Positions 34,735 to 43,313 of a stretch of DNA of 50,251 nucleotides are shown here, in pieces. The translations under genes were made by a program, and so were the position numbers. Source of the DNA: an uncultured Candidatus Actinomarina sp. (GTDB taxonomy: Bacteria; Actinomycetota; Acidimicrobiia; Actinomarinales; Actinomarinaceae); assembly GCA_902627635.1 (NCBI GenBank), contig CACOKA010000005.1, positions 1-50,251 on the forward strand. Reading direction: 5' to 3'. Position 1 is the stretch's first letter; each line of letters starts with the position of its first letter. The notes below the pieces were generated by a model. That model had not been told where the DNA came from, did not search any database, and worked only from the letters and a program-made list of their open reading frames with translations.

Positions 34735-35910
34735 ATGGGAGCAATTGATATCAAATCTGCTGGGAAAATTTACCCAAATGGCACAAGAGCACTTGAAGAT
34801 GTAAGCATAACAATCAATGATGGTGAGTTTGTAGTTCTTGTTGGGCCATCAGGTTGTGGTAAAACTACACTACTTAGAATGGTTGCGGGTCTTGAAGATA
34901 TAACTGAAGGTGAAATTTCAATAGGTGAGAAGACTGTTAACGATGTTGCACCAAAAGATCGAGATATTGCCATGGTTTTTCAAAATTATGCACTTTACCC
35001 TCATATGTCCGTTTTTGACAATATGGCCTTCTCTTTAAAATTAAGAAAATTACCAAAAGACGAAATAGATCAAAAAGTTAAAGATGCGGCTAAGACACTT
35101 GAAATAAGTGAGTTATTAGACAGGAAACCAAAAGCTTTATCAGGTGGACAAAGACAAAGGGTTGCAATGGGTAGAGCTATTGTTAGAAATCCACAGGCTT
35201 TTCTTATGGACGAACCATTATCAAACTTAGATGCAAAGTTGAGAGTACAAATGAGAGCAGAATTAGGACAACTTCATACACAATTACAAACAACAACTTT
35301 GTATGTTACGCATGACCAAGTAGAAGCTATGACCATGGGAGATAGGGTTGCAGTGATCAGAAAAGGTGAATTACAACAAATTGATACTCCGAGAGAGATT
35401 TATCTTAATCCTAGAAATATTTTTGTTGCAGGGTTTATTGGTAGCCCATCAATGAATTTTGTATATGCAAATGTAGTTGTAAAAAATGGCTCTATAGAAT
35501 TAAGTTTTGGAAATGATCAAATTGATTACAATGGTAAAAAATTAGATGAATTAAAGGCTTTTGAAAATAAAGAAATTGTAATGGGAATTAGGCCTGAAGC
35601 TTTTGAGGATGGAAACTATGCAAATGAAAGCGAATTTTCAGAGAGTATCAAGGTATCTGTTTCTCTTTTGGAACAACTAGGTTCTGATTCATATATTCAT
35701 TTTTATAAAGATATCAAACCCGTCCAAACTGAGGCGATTGAGGAAATCTTAGCTGATGATGGTGAGGACATATCTATCCTAGGTGATAATACAAAATTTA
35801 TAGCAAGAATAAACCCAAACTCAACAGTTGTTGAGGGAGAAGAAATTGAACTAAAAATTGACCCTTCTAAACTTCATTTCTTTAATCCCGATACTGGAGA
35901 TGCTATTTAA
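34735..35910 (+). CDS. carbohydrate ABC transporter ATPase (MalK/UgpC type)
   Basis: A 391-residue ATPase that energises sugar import. Walker A is GPSGCGKTT, the Q-loop MVFQNYALYPHMSV, the signature LSGGQRQRVAMGRA and Walker B FLMDEPLSNLDAKL. The C-terminal TOBE/regulatory domain (from about residue 240, with VMGIRPEAFED) is present. It is the only solo sugar ATPase here and faces the binding-protein/permease genes on the other strand, ending four bases from them, so it presumably serves that system and possibly others in the cell. Confidence 0.93.
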   Translation: MGAIDIKSAGKIYPNGTRALEDVSITINDGEFVVLVGPSGCGKTTLLRMVAGLEDITEGEISIGEKTVNDVAPKDRDIAMVFQNYALYPHMSVFDNMAFSLKLRKLPKDEIDQKVKDAAKTLEISELLDRKPKALSGGQRQRVAMGRAIVRNPQAFLMDEPLSNLDAKLRVQMRAELGQLHTQLQTTTLYVTHDQVEAMTMGDRVAVIRKGELQQIDTPREIYLNPRNIFVAGFIGSPSMNFVYANVVVKNGSIELSFGNDQIDYNGKKLDELKAFENKEIVMGIRPEAFEDGNYANESEFSESIKVSVSLLEQLGSDSYIHFYKDIKPVQTEAIEEILADDGEDISILGDNTKFIARINPNSTVVEGEEIELKIDPSKLHFFNPDTGDAI

Positions 35911-35914
35911 TTTA

Positions 35915-37183
35915 TTAGTATTTACTATCCAATTCCTCAGTAATTTCATTAATGAATTCACTTCCCAAAAAAATGTATTTTTTTAAAGCATACAAAAGAT
36001 GATCAGATCCGATTCTTCTTTCCATTAGCTCAGAAGCATCGTATCTAAATAAATTATCATTTAAGGCATTTCTTACAAGCAAGGTTTCTTTATAAAGCAT
36101 ACTGTTTTCTATATCTTCTATATTTGAGTTTTTATTTGCAGAAATAAACATTGAATCCTGTTTTGATATCCATTTCTGTCCAAAATTATCATCTAAAAGT
36201 GCATTAAATACCTCTAAAGATTTATTTGATGAATTTAAGATAACTAAAGAATCTCCAATGCCTACCATTGCATTTTTATATGATTCTGAAGGAAATTTAA
36301 AAAAGTCAAAATCGTACTCATAACTTTTATCAGCAGGAAAATACATACTTGCAAAATGACCTGACCAGCTGAATACACAAGAATTATCTTCATCAAGTAA
36401 ATTACGATAGTTGTTTCTAAATTCTTTACTGATAATTCTCTGGTTTCCCCCATAAACTGCATTTTCCTCGAATATAAGTTTTCCAATATTCAAAATTGAT
36501 AATGTGATTTCATTATTTTGAGATTTGATCCTTTGTGTGAGCCAATCATCATAAGTATCTGGTCCATATTCGTGCAAAATCAAATCTTCTAACCAATTAG
36601 TTGCTATCCATCCTGATGAAGCTCCGCTTTCGATATCCATACACCATAATGGATTATCAGGGGATGAATATTCTTTAGTAAAGAAAATCATATCTTCAAA
36701 GCTTTCAAAAGTCGGAGATCCTAACCTCTCATATTTATCAACGTCATACCAAATTAGTGAATTAGGGATCAATCTAAAAAGAATACCGTAATTTGTTTGA
36801 TCTATTTCAGAGGTCGTAATTTCTTGTAGATGTTTTGGATAATTATTATTAATCAATTCATCACTTAAAGCAATAGAAACTGGATAAATATGCCCTCTTT
36901 CTCCAAGATTTACTACTCCTTGAGGATTTGGAATTATTGCAAGATCAAAGTCCTCAATATTTGTACCTACAACGATTTCTGTCTCAACATCTGAAAAAGG
37001 AACATACTTTATCTTTACATTTAAATCTTTAGAAATTTGATCTAATTCCTCCTGAAAATAAGTAATCTGTGGAAAATATGGGCCCGCAATAGAAATTTCT
37101 TCAGGGTCATATGCTAGAAATGAAAAAATTAAAGTTGTAATAACAAAAATTGGAACAAATAACTTTTTATTTTTCAGTTCCAT
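35915..37183 (-). CDS. second sugar-binding protein, divergent paralog without lipobox
   Basis: A 422-residue extracellular solute-binding protein. GWIATNWLEDLILHEYGPD then TYDDW lines up with GWLATDWMEDIMLRTGNG then SYDAW of the binding protein at 40868-42175, so the two are paralogs. The N-terminus has one hydrophobic stretch (LFVPIFVITTLIFSFLAY) but no lipobox cysteine, so it may be membrane-anchored or secreted. It is last in the operon, overlapping the ROK kinase gene by 10 bases. It may bind a related sugar or act as a sensor or accessory (inference). Confidence 0.8.
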   Translation of the reverse strand: MELKNKKLFVPIFVITTLIFSFLAYDPEEISIAGPYFPQITYFQEELDQISKDLNVKIKYVPFSDVETEIVVGTNIEDFDLAIIPNPQGVVNLGERGHIYPVSIALSDELINNNYPKHLQEITTSEIDQTNYGILFRLIPNSLIWYDVDKYERLGSPTFESFEDMIFFTKEYSSPDNPLWCMDIESGASSGWIATNWLEDLILHEYGPDTYDDWLTQRIKSQNNEITLSILNIGKLIFEENAVYGGNQRIISKEFRNNYRNLLDEDNSCVFSWSGHFASMYFPADKSYEYDFDFFKFPSESYKNAMVGIGDSLVILNSSNKSLEVFNALLDDNFGQKWISKQDSMFISANKNSNIEDIENSMLYKETLLVRNALNDNLFRYDASELMERRIGSDHLLYALKKYIFLGSEFINEITEELDSKY

Positions 37184-38067
37184 AAATGTGCTGCTCCTCT
37201 AACTCCACTAGAAGACCCATGAGTTGCTTTAACAATTGGTGTAAGGAAAAAACTCGATGCAATATAAGGTATTATTCTATTTGGTACTTCATCATAGATT
37301 TCATCAATTTCTGACATCCCCCCTCCACAAACGATTACGTCGGGGTCAAGTATATTTACAAACGTACTGAATGACCTAGCAATTCTCTCAAAGTAAACAT
37401 CCATCACTTCACCTGCAACTGAATCATTTTCTTTATAAAGGGAAACTATATCTCTGGATGAGATTTTTGTTTTTGTTATATGCTCGTAATAATTTTCAAG
37501 ACCTGGACCAGATAAAAAGACTTCAACTGCTCCAACTCGACCACAATGTCTCTTTACACTTTTTTCATATTCGTCCATGGGTCCAGGAATTGGGTTTTGA
37601 CCCCACTCACCAGTCAGCTTATTGGGACCAACTATAATTTTTTTATTAACAGAATAACCAGCACCTACACCAGTACCAAGAATTACAGCAAAGACACTTT
37701 TATATTCTGATCCGGCACCATCCGTTGCTTCTGAAAGCGCAAGACAGTCTGCATCATTTGCTATTTTTATTTCATATCCAAGCCTTGTTTCAATATCTGA
37801 TTTTACAGGTTTATTCTCAAGAGCTTTTGTATTTGATACCTGTACAAGATTTGTTTCTGGATGTATCGAACCGGGCATACCAATGCCAACTGTAAAGTCT
37901 GAAGAGTCTTTTGAAATATCTTCAATTACTTCAACTACTTTTGAAATAATTTTATCATAGTTATCTTTTGGAGAATCGACTCGAATTCGATTTATTTCTT
38001 TTCCATTTTTTGAATCGATCGCAATACCTTCAATTTTTGTTCCGCCCCAGTCAATTCCGATTTTCAT
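37174..38067 (-). CDS. ROK-family sugar kinase with degenerate zinc motif
   Basis: A 297-residue ROK kinase that would phosphorylate an imported sugar. IGIDWGGTKIEG is the ATP-binding motif, VILGTGVGAGY and GEWGQNPIPGP fit the fructokinase/glucokinase branch, and NDADCLAL holds the catalytic Asp. The zinc motif CxCGxxGCxE reads RHCGRVGAVE here, with the first and third Cys lost. The position between permease and binding-protein genes suggests it acts on the transported sugar or a breakdown product. The stop overlaps the following gene; the start directly abuts the preceding stop. Confidence 0.88.
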   Translation of the reverse strand: MKIGIDWGGTKIEGIAIDSKNGKEINRIRVDSPKDNYDKIISKVVEVIEDISKDSSDFTVGIGMPGSIHPETNLVQVSNTKALENKPVKSDIETRLGYEIKIANDADCLALSEATDGAGSEYKSVFAVILGTGVGAGYSVNKKIIVGPNKLTGEWGQNPIPGPMDEYEKSVKRHCGRVGAVEVFLSGPGLENYYEHITKTKISSRDIVSLYKENDSVAGEVMDVYFERIARSFSTFVNILDPDVIVCGGGMSEIDEIYDEVPNRIIPYIASSFFLTPIVKATHGSSSGVRGAAHLWN

Positions 38068-38652
38068 TTATTTACTCAGCTCAAATTTAATACTATATTT
38101 TTTAATGTTAGTAGTACCAATTTTTTCGATTTCATTATTTTTATTAATTGACCAATAATTTGGAGCATCTGGATAGTTTTCAGCATAGTCTGTGGCAACA
38201 CCATATTTTATTATTTCTCCTGAATCAGCAGTAGATTCAAAATATCTAAGATAATAAATATATTTATTGCAATCATCCTCAATTGAATTTTGAAAAAACT
38301 TTCCATCAATGTTAGTTTTAAAATTATCATCTTTCTTTAGTGTAATTTTTATCTCACCTGGTTTATTTTCGTCCCAAATTGGCCCAATACATACTCCATC
38401 AAAATCACTTTCATAATCCTCTCTAAATTTCATATCAAAAGTTAGATCATAAAAATCTATTGAATTTGGTTCTTTTGGGAAAAATTGAATTGCTAAAACT
38501 ATGGAATCATTAATAAATAAATTTTCAGTTGTATCTATAGTTAGTAATCCTTCGTCAATTTTATCGTCAAGGATTAACTCATAACGATAGGTCTCAGTTG
38601 TTGAACAGAAAGAGAATAATAACAAAAATAAAAGAATTTTTGTGGGTCTCAA
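38068..38652 (-). CDS. hypothetical secreted protein or lipoprotein in the sugar operon
   Basis: I do not recognise this 194-residue protein. It has an N-terminal signal (ILLFLLLFSFC) with a Cys at the right place for a weak lipobox (FSFC), then a beta-rich acidic domain with two further Cys residues (DGVCIGP and EDDCNKY) that may form a disulfide. It overlaps the MalG-type permease by four bases and abuts the ROK kinase, so it is cotranscribed with the transporter. An accessory role at the cell surface is plausible but not shown. Confidence 0.7.
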   Translation of the reverse strand: MRPTKILLFLLLFSFCSTTETYRYELILDDKIDEGLLTIDTTENLFINDSIVLAIQFFPKEPNSIDFYDLTFDMKFREDYESDFDGVCIGPIWDENKPGEIKITLKKDDNFKTNIDGKFFQNSIEDDCNKYIYYLRYFESTADSGEIIKYGVATDYAENYPDAPNYWSINKNNEIEKIGTTNIKKYSIKFELSK

Positions 38653-39545
38653 CCCTTTACTGCTCCTCCAATAAGACCTCTTATAAAAAAACGTTGCAGA
38701 CTAAAAAATACAATTAAAGGAACAATCATGGATATAACAGCACCTGCTGTTCTTAAATGCCAGGCCTCACCGTAATTCCCGACAGTTAATTGGGCTACGT
38801 GTGATGTAATTACTTGGTTTCTTGGATTTATTCCTAAAAAAACATTTGCAACTAAAAAGTCGTTATAAACCCACAAGAATTGAAAAGTTGCAAAAGCTGC
38901 TATTCCTGCGATTGATAGTGGAAGGGCTAGTCTATAAAACGTTGTAAGATGTGATGCTCCATCAATTTTTGCAGACTCAATTACACTTTTTGGCAAACCC
39001 ATCATAAAATCTCTCAATAAAAATGTAGCTAAAGGAAGACCAAACCCTGTATGCGCAAACCAAACCGAAACAAAAGTTCCAGTAATCTTTAATTCTGGGA
39101 TTACTGTAATTCCAAATAATATTGCACCTCTGTTCATCAGACTTACCAATGGAATCAAAGACATTTGTAGTGGAACTATCATCATGGCTATAACAAATAA
39201 AAATGCAAGTTCTTTTCCTTTAAAATCAATAAATGCAAAAGCATATGCAGCAAACGCCGCAATAGTGATTGGGATAATCGTTGATGGAATAACAACTGCA
39301 AATGAATTGAAAAATGATCTTGATAAGTTTTCAGCAAATAAAATTTCAGAATAATTGGACATGGTTAACTCATTCATTAACTCCCCGCTAAATAAGGAAT
39401 TCCACCAAGCGACTCTCTTAACAGCATCGGGCTCTCTAAATGAACTAAGTAAGAATCCAAAATAAGGAAACATCCAAGTAAGTGAAATTGTTATTAAAAT
39501 AATTTTACTTATTGGTTTGTCGTACCATTTTTGTGAATAGTTCAT
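38649..39545 (-). CDS. carbohydrate ABC transporter permease (MalG type)
   Basis: A 298-residue membrane permease of the sugar-uptake family with about six hydrophobic helices. The EAA loop ESAKIDGASHLTTFYRLALP contacts the ATPase. The FLLRDFMMGLPKSVIESAK stretch before it is typical of MalG/AglG proteins. It overlaps the MalF-type gene by four bases (ATGA) and the downstream hypothetical gene by four, in a tight operon. Confidence 0.92.
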   Translation of the reverse strand: MNYSQKWYDKPISKIILITISLTWMFPYFGFLLSSFREPDAVKRVAWWNSLFSGELMNELTMSNYSEILFAENLSRSFFNSFAVVIPSTIIPITIAAFAAYAFAFIDFKGKELAFLFVIAMMIVPLQMSLIPLVSLMNRGAILFGITVIPELKITGTFVSVWFAHTGFGLPLATFLLRDFMMGLPKSVIESAKIDGASHLTTFYRLALPLSIAGIAAFATFQFLWVYNDFLVANVFLGINPRNQVITSHVAQLTVGNYGEAWHLRTAGAVISMIVPLIVFFSLQRFFIRGLIGGAVKG

Positions 39546-40783
39546 ATTTTGGTGTCCTCTCTATTCCTGAGTGCGTTGAGAACAATTATAGGAATGACAC
39601 TGATAAAAATTAGAATTGCCACTGTTGATGCTCTTCCAAAGTGTAAAAATTTTGAGAATTCGTCCATCATTTTAACTGCCAGTAAATTTGTTTCAAAATC
39701 ACCTCTAGTTGTAACAAAGACAATATCATATGCTTTAAGAACAGTAACTGTAATATACGTTGCAACAACTACGATTGTAGATTTTATATAAGGCATTACA
39801 ACTGATAAAAATATTCTCGCCTCAGAAGCTCCATCTATTCTTCCCGCTTCTGTAATCTCGGATGGAATGGCTTTTATTGCTGCAGAAAATACAATCATTG
39901 CAAATCCTGTATACATCCAAACCATGATGATCATCAGAAGAATTGTATTTAATGGTAGATTTGAAAAAAAGGATTGAAGGGTATCAACCTCAGACACATT
40001 CTCAAACGCTTTAAACTTTGTTAAATCTCTCTGCTGCAACCATCCTATGGGCTCAGTACAACCTTCTCCTGTGTACCCAATTTTATTTCCATTTTCAATA
40101 ACATTGTTTTTACAATCATTACCATCGATATCTTGACCACCAGTTACTCTTAATCCGTTTAAAAATCCAATTTGTGTTAACGGAGGTGGTCTATATTCGT
40201 ATATAAATTTAAAAATTGCTGAAGAGCCTACACCTGAAATGGCCATTGGCATAAATATTACTGACTTAAAAAATGCTTCTCCTTTTTGAAGTTTGTCAGA
40301 GATGTAAGCAACGATCAGCCCAATTAGAATTACTAAACTCACAACACCCAGCAACCATATAAATTGATTTCTGATTGTTATCTTCATTAAATCATTTGAA
40401 AAAGCCCAGATATAATTCTCAAATCCAACGCTAAAATCTCCATATTTATCTCTAAAACTTAGATAGATAGTTCTTATTGCTGGATAAAAAAGAAATAATC
40501 CCAAAAGAAATATAGCTGGACCAACAAACATTGCTCCATATAATCCTTCTTGGTATTGCTTTGGGGCGTAGGAAATTATCTTATTCATGCCAATGTAAAG
40601 AAGAAAAATAAATGTAGAGCCTACTGCAATTGCAAGAAAGATTAGTAAAGATCGAGGAATAGCTTTACTTATTTCTCTGAACAAAATAGCTTGGAAAAGA
40701 AACCACAATAACGGAAACAGAGCAAAAGCTACAATTCTTAAGCCAGTTGCAAGTAATTTGTTATTGTCTGAAAGAACACTCAT
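39542..40783 (-). CDS. carbohydrate ABC transporter permease (MalF type) with extra segments
   Basis: A 413-residue permease with the EAA loop EAGRIDGASEARIFLSVVMP. It is longer than the usual 290-330 residues: two extra hydrophobic helices lie in the first 65 residues, and an extracytoplasmic insert of about 70 residues (from RPPPLTQIGFLNGL to LTKFKAFENV) contains two Cys residues. Such long forms are known in alpha-glucoside systems. It lies 84 bases after the binding-protein gene, behind a hairpin terminator, and overlaps the MalG-type gene. Confidence 0.9.
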   Translation of the reverse strand: MSVLSDNNKLLATGLRIVAFALFPLLWFLFQAILFREISKAIPRSLLIFLAIAVGSTFIFLLYIGMNKIISYAPKQYQEGLYGAMFVGPAIFLLGLFLFYPAIRTIYLSFRDKYGDFSVGFENYIWAFSNDLMKITIRNQFIWLLGVVSLVILIGLIVAYISDKLQKGEAFFKSVIFMPMAISGVGSSAIFKFIYEYRPPPLTQIGFLNGLRVTGGQDIDGNDCKNNVIENGNKIGYTGEGCTEPIGWLQQRDLTKFKAFENVSEVDTLQSFFSNLPLNTILLMIIMVWMYTGFAMIVFSAAIKAIPSEITEAGRIDGASEARIFLSVVMPYIKSTIVVVATYITVTVLKAYDIVFVTTRGDFETNLLAVKMMDEFSKFLHFGRASTVAILIFISVIPIIVLNALRNREDTKI

Positions 40784-40824
40784 TTTATTTTAAGAATACC
40801 ACTATTTATCAATCTAGAAAAAGA

Positions 40825-40850
40825 CATAGCCACTCTTTCGAGTGGCTATG
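40825..40850 (-). terminator. intercistronic terminator after the sugar-binding protein gene
   Basis: A perfect 11-bp stem (40825-40835 and 40840-40850, loop TTTC) is followed on the minus strand by TCTTTTTCT. It sits between the binding-protein gene and the MalF-type permease gene of the same operon, so it should act as a partial terminator that lowers permease expression relative to the binding protein. Confidence 0.8.
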
Positions 40851-40867
40851 CAAAATAAATTAACCGT

Positions 40868-42175
40868 TTACGGCCAAGATTTTTCTATATTATCAAGTGC
40901 TGTATCGATATAACCTGGCCCTTGTGTAGCCAATTCGGTCATTTCAACCCAGAAGGATCCACTACCTACTTCAGTAGGCATATTATCAGATCCATCAAAC
41001 CTGAAAACATTTGCTTGTAATGCTGCTTTCAAGAATTCAGCTTGTTGTGCAACAACTGGACTCCAATATTTTGAAGTATCGAATCCAGTATGAGCTGTAA
41101 TTCTTGTAGAACTAGAACCAGACCAGTTTTCAGCAACACCTGTCCAGTAATCTTCGGATAACATGAAGTCAACAACTGCTTGAGTTGCTTCATCATTTAC
41201 CAATACTGCCCACATGTCACCAGCACCGAGAACTGTATCTGACACAACATCCATTTGTGGAAATGCGAAAAATGTAGTTTCGGTTCCTAGTCCAGCTTTT
41301 GCTTCTTCAGGCCAGAATCCTGGAATGAAAGAAGCTTGTCTGTGCATAAAGCAACCTGGATTACCATTAGAATCTCTCTCGAACATTGGATCTTGAGCGT
41401 TTCCAAAGAACGTAGAAACAATAGCATCTGTTCCACCAACAACGTAACCATCAGTATGCATAATCTGACTTAAATAAGTTGCTGCTGTTTTAACTATTGG
41501 ATCGTTAAATGGAATTTCATGATTTACCCATGCGTCATAAGAGTCAACACCATTACCGGTACGAAGCATAATATCTTCCATCCAGTCTGTTGCTAACCAA
41601 CCAGTTGCACCGTTTGAATACATTCCAAAACAGAATGGAGTCATACCTTCAGCAACTATTTGATCTGCAAGTGCGATCATTTCATCCCAAGTCTCTGGAA
41701 TTGCGTAACCTCTTTTTTCAAATTCAGCTGGTTGATACCAAACGATACTCTTTAGGTTTACAGCTTGAGCTCCACCATATGGAACACCATCTACTTCACC
41801 TAATCCAACTAAATAAGGCGAGAAATTACTTCTATACTCATCAAGATCAACACCTACATCCTCTAGAGGAATGATGTTTCCTGCTCTTGCTTGAGCTCTA
41901 ACAGTACCTGGCTGCGGCCATAAAGCAATGTTAGGTGGGTTACCAGCTTCAATTTGTGCTAACAATTCAGACTCAAAGTTTTCTGAACCAACATAAGTGA
42001 CAATTATTCCAGTCTCTTCTGTAAAGTCCCTAAAAGTCGCTTGAATAGCCTGTCCGTCAGGACCATCTGTAGCTGGAGCACCAAAATAAATGACTTCCTG
42101 TCCTTCAAGACTGTTACCACAGGCAACAGCAAGCATTGAAAGGATAAGAAGTAGTCCAATAATAGACTTTTTCAT
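40868..42175 (-). CDS. sugar-binding lipoprotein of the carbohydrate ABC importer
   Basis: A 435-residue solute-binding protein of family 1. The signal peptide ends in LAVAC, a good lipobox, giving a lipid-anchored receptor. The sequence (IYFGAPATDGPDGQAIQATF; GWLATDWMEDIMLR; FFGNAQDPMF) looks like alpha-glucoside or related oligosaccharide receptors. GGGAG lies about ten bases before the ATG. A palindrome lies just upstream and a terminator just downstream, so the gene appears to be regulated and expressed above its transporter genes. Confidence 0.92.
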   Translation of the reverse strand: MKKSIIGLLLILSMLAVACGNSLEGQEVIYFGAPATDGPDGQAIQATFRDFTEETGIIVTYVGSENFESELLAQIEAGNPPNIALWPQPGTVRAQARAGNIIPLEDVGVDLDEYRSNFSPYLVGLGEVDGVPYGGAQAVNLKSIVWYQPAEFEKRGYAIPETWDEMIALADQIVAEGMTPFCFGMYSNGATGWLATDWMEDIMLRTGNGVDSYDAWVNHEIPFNDPIVKTAATYLSQIMHTDGYVVGGTDAIVSTFFGNAQDPMFERDSNGNPGCFMHRQASFIPGFWPEEAKAGLGTETTFFAFPQMDVVSDTVLGAGDMWAVLVNDEATQAVVDFMLSEDYWTGVAENWSGSSSTRITAHTGFDTSKYWSPVVAQQAEFLKAALQANVFRFDGSDNMPTEVGSGSFWVEMTELATQGPGYIDTALDNIEKSWP

Positions 42176-42193
42176 TATTTATCTCCCTTTTAT

Positions 42194-42229
42194 ATACGTA
42201 CGTATGCTAAAAATTAGGTAATTCTTAGC
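42194..42229. promoter_or_regulatory. two palindromes upstream of the sugar-binding protein gene
   Basis: ATACGTACGTAT at 42194-42205 is a perfect 12-bp palindrome, 19 bases upstream of the start codon. Immediately next to it, 42206-42229 is an imperfect 24-bp palindrome (GCTAA...TTAGC, 10 of 12 pairs). On the minus strand TATAAA follows the first palindrome and could be the -10, so a repressor bound here would block the promoter. The regulator is not in the window. Confidence 0.45.
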
Positions 42230-42325
42230 ACTAATTAGGTTATTAAAAATAAAGAATATTTCTATTATTTAATTAAAACTTTTTGTGTTTGAGTTGATTT
42301 TTTTATTCATATTATGTATGAAAAG

Positions 42326-42409
42326 TGCCCGAGGGGGGACTCGAACCCCCACATCCTTTCGAATAACGGATTTTAAGTCCGTCGCGTCTACCAATTCCGC
42401 CACCCGGGC
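42326..42409 (-). tRNA. tRNA-Leu (anticodon UAA)
   Basis: The minus strand folds as an 84-base class II tRNA: acceptor arms GCCCGGG and CTCGGGC (six Watson-Crick pairs and one G-U), D-loop with AATTGGTAGACGC, anticodon loop CTTAAAA with anticodon TAA at 42373-42375, an extended variable arm, and T-loop GGTTCGAGTCC. The discriminator is A and the CCA end is not encoded. It lies seven bases after the ppx stop in the same direction and is probably cotranscribed with it. Confidence 0.95.
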
Positions 42410-42416
42410 AACCAAT

Positions 42417-43313
42417 CTAAAAATATTTTAGAATAAGCCCTTCTAAAATATCACTTTTTGAAACTTTTAGTTGGGTAATTTTATATTTTTTTAACAAATT
42501 TATTACTAGAAATAATCCCGAAGTTATTGTTAATGCTCTTTTTGGGTCAAGACTAGGATATTTACTTATTATTTTTGGTTCTGACAAATTTTTTAAATCT
42601 TCATAGATACTTTTAACTGAATCATAAGAAATTATTATTTTATCAATTTCATTTTCATCATATTTTTTTTGATTTAAATATATTGAACCAAGAGATGTGA
42701 AGGTTCCAGAGACACCAATTAATTGTCTATGACCATAATCTTTATTATGAAAAATATCATTAAAATAATTTATTGCGTTTCTCTCTTTATCAATACTTAT
42801 AGGATTTTCAATAAAGTAATTTTCACTCATGGATACAACTCCAATATCCTCAGATTGAACATCTAGCTTATTTTCAATATCTGTAATAAGTTCTGTGCTT
42901 TGACCTCCAATATCTACTATCAAATAATTTTGTAAATTTTCAAAAGATGACTGCACACCTAAACTTGTTAGTAATCCCTCTTCTTCACCAGAAATTATCT
43001 TGATGTCTAGATTAAACCTTTTTTTTACTTCATCTATAACTTCATCTGAATTCTTAGAATTTCTAAATACTGCAGTGCCGATACAAAAAACTTCTTGTAC
43101 TTCATATTCTTCAATTTTTCTAATATATTTTCTAAGTACTTTAAAAAATCTTTTTTTTGAATCGTCTGAAATCCTACCTGTTTTATCAATGCTGTCACTC
43201 AATCTCGTAACCTGATGCTCTTTATATAGATTTTCTAACGCTCCATTTTCAACTCTGGATATGAGCAATCTCGTTGAATTTGAACCACAATCAAGTGCAC
43301 CAATTACTACCAT
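42417..43313 (-). CDS. ppx: exopolyphosphatase / Ppx-GppA family
   Basis: This 298-residue protein belongs to the sugar-kinase/Hsp70-like Ppx/GppA family that removes phosphate from polyphosphate or pppGpp. IGALDCGSNSTRLLI is the phosphate-1 loop, GTAVFRNSKN and ISGEEEGLLT follow, and YLIVDIGGQSTELI is phosphate-2. Its length fits the short actinobacterial form lacking the C-terminal HD domain. It overlaps the DUF501 gene by 7 bases, within the eno-ftsB-DUF501-ppx cluster typical of actinobacteria. Confidence 0.92.
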   Translation of the reverse strand: MVVIGALDCGSNSTRLLISRVENGALENLYKEHQVTRLSDSIDKTGRISDDSKKRFFKVLRKYIRKIEEYEVQEVFCIGTAVFRNSKNSDEVIDEVKKRFNLDIKIISGEEEGLLTSLGVQSSFENLQNYLIVDIGGQSTELITDIENKLDVQSEDIGVVSMSENYFIENPISIDKERNAINYFNDIFHNKDYGHRQLIGVSGTFTSLGSIYLNQKKYDENEIDKIIISYDSVKSIYEDLKNLSEPKIISKYPSLDPKRALTITSGLFLVINLLKKYKITQLKVSKSDILEGLILKYF

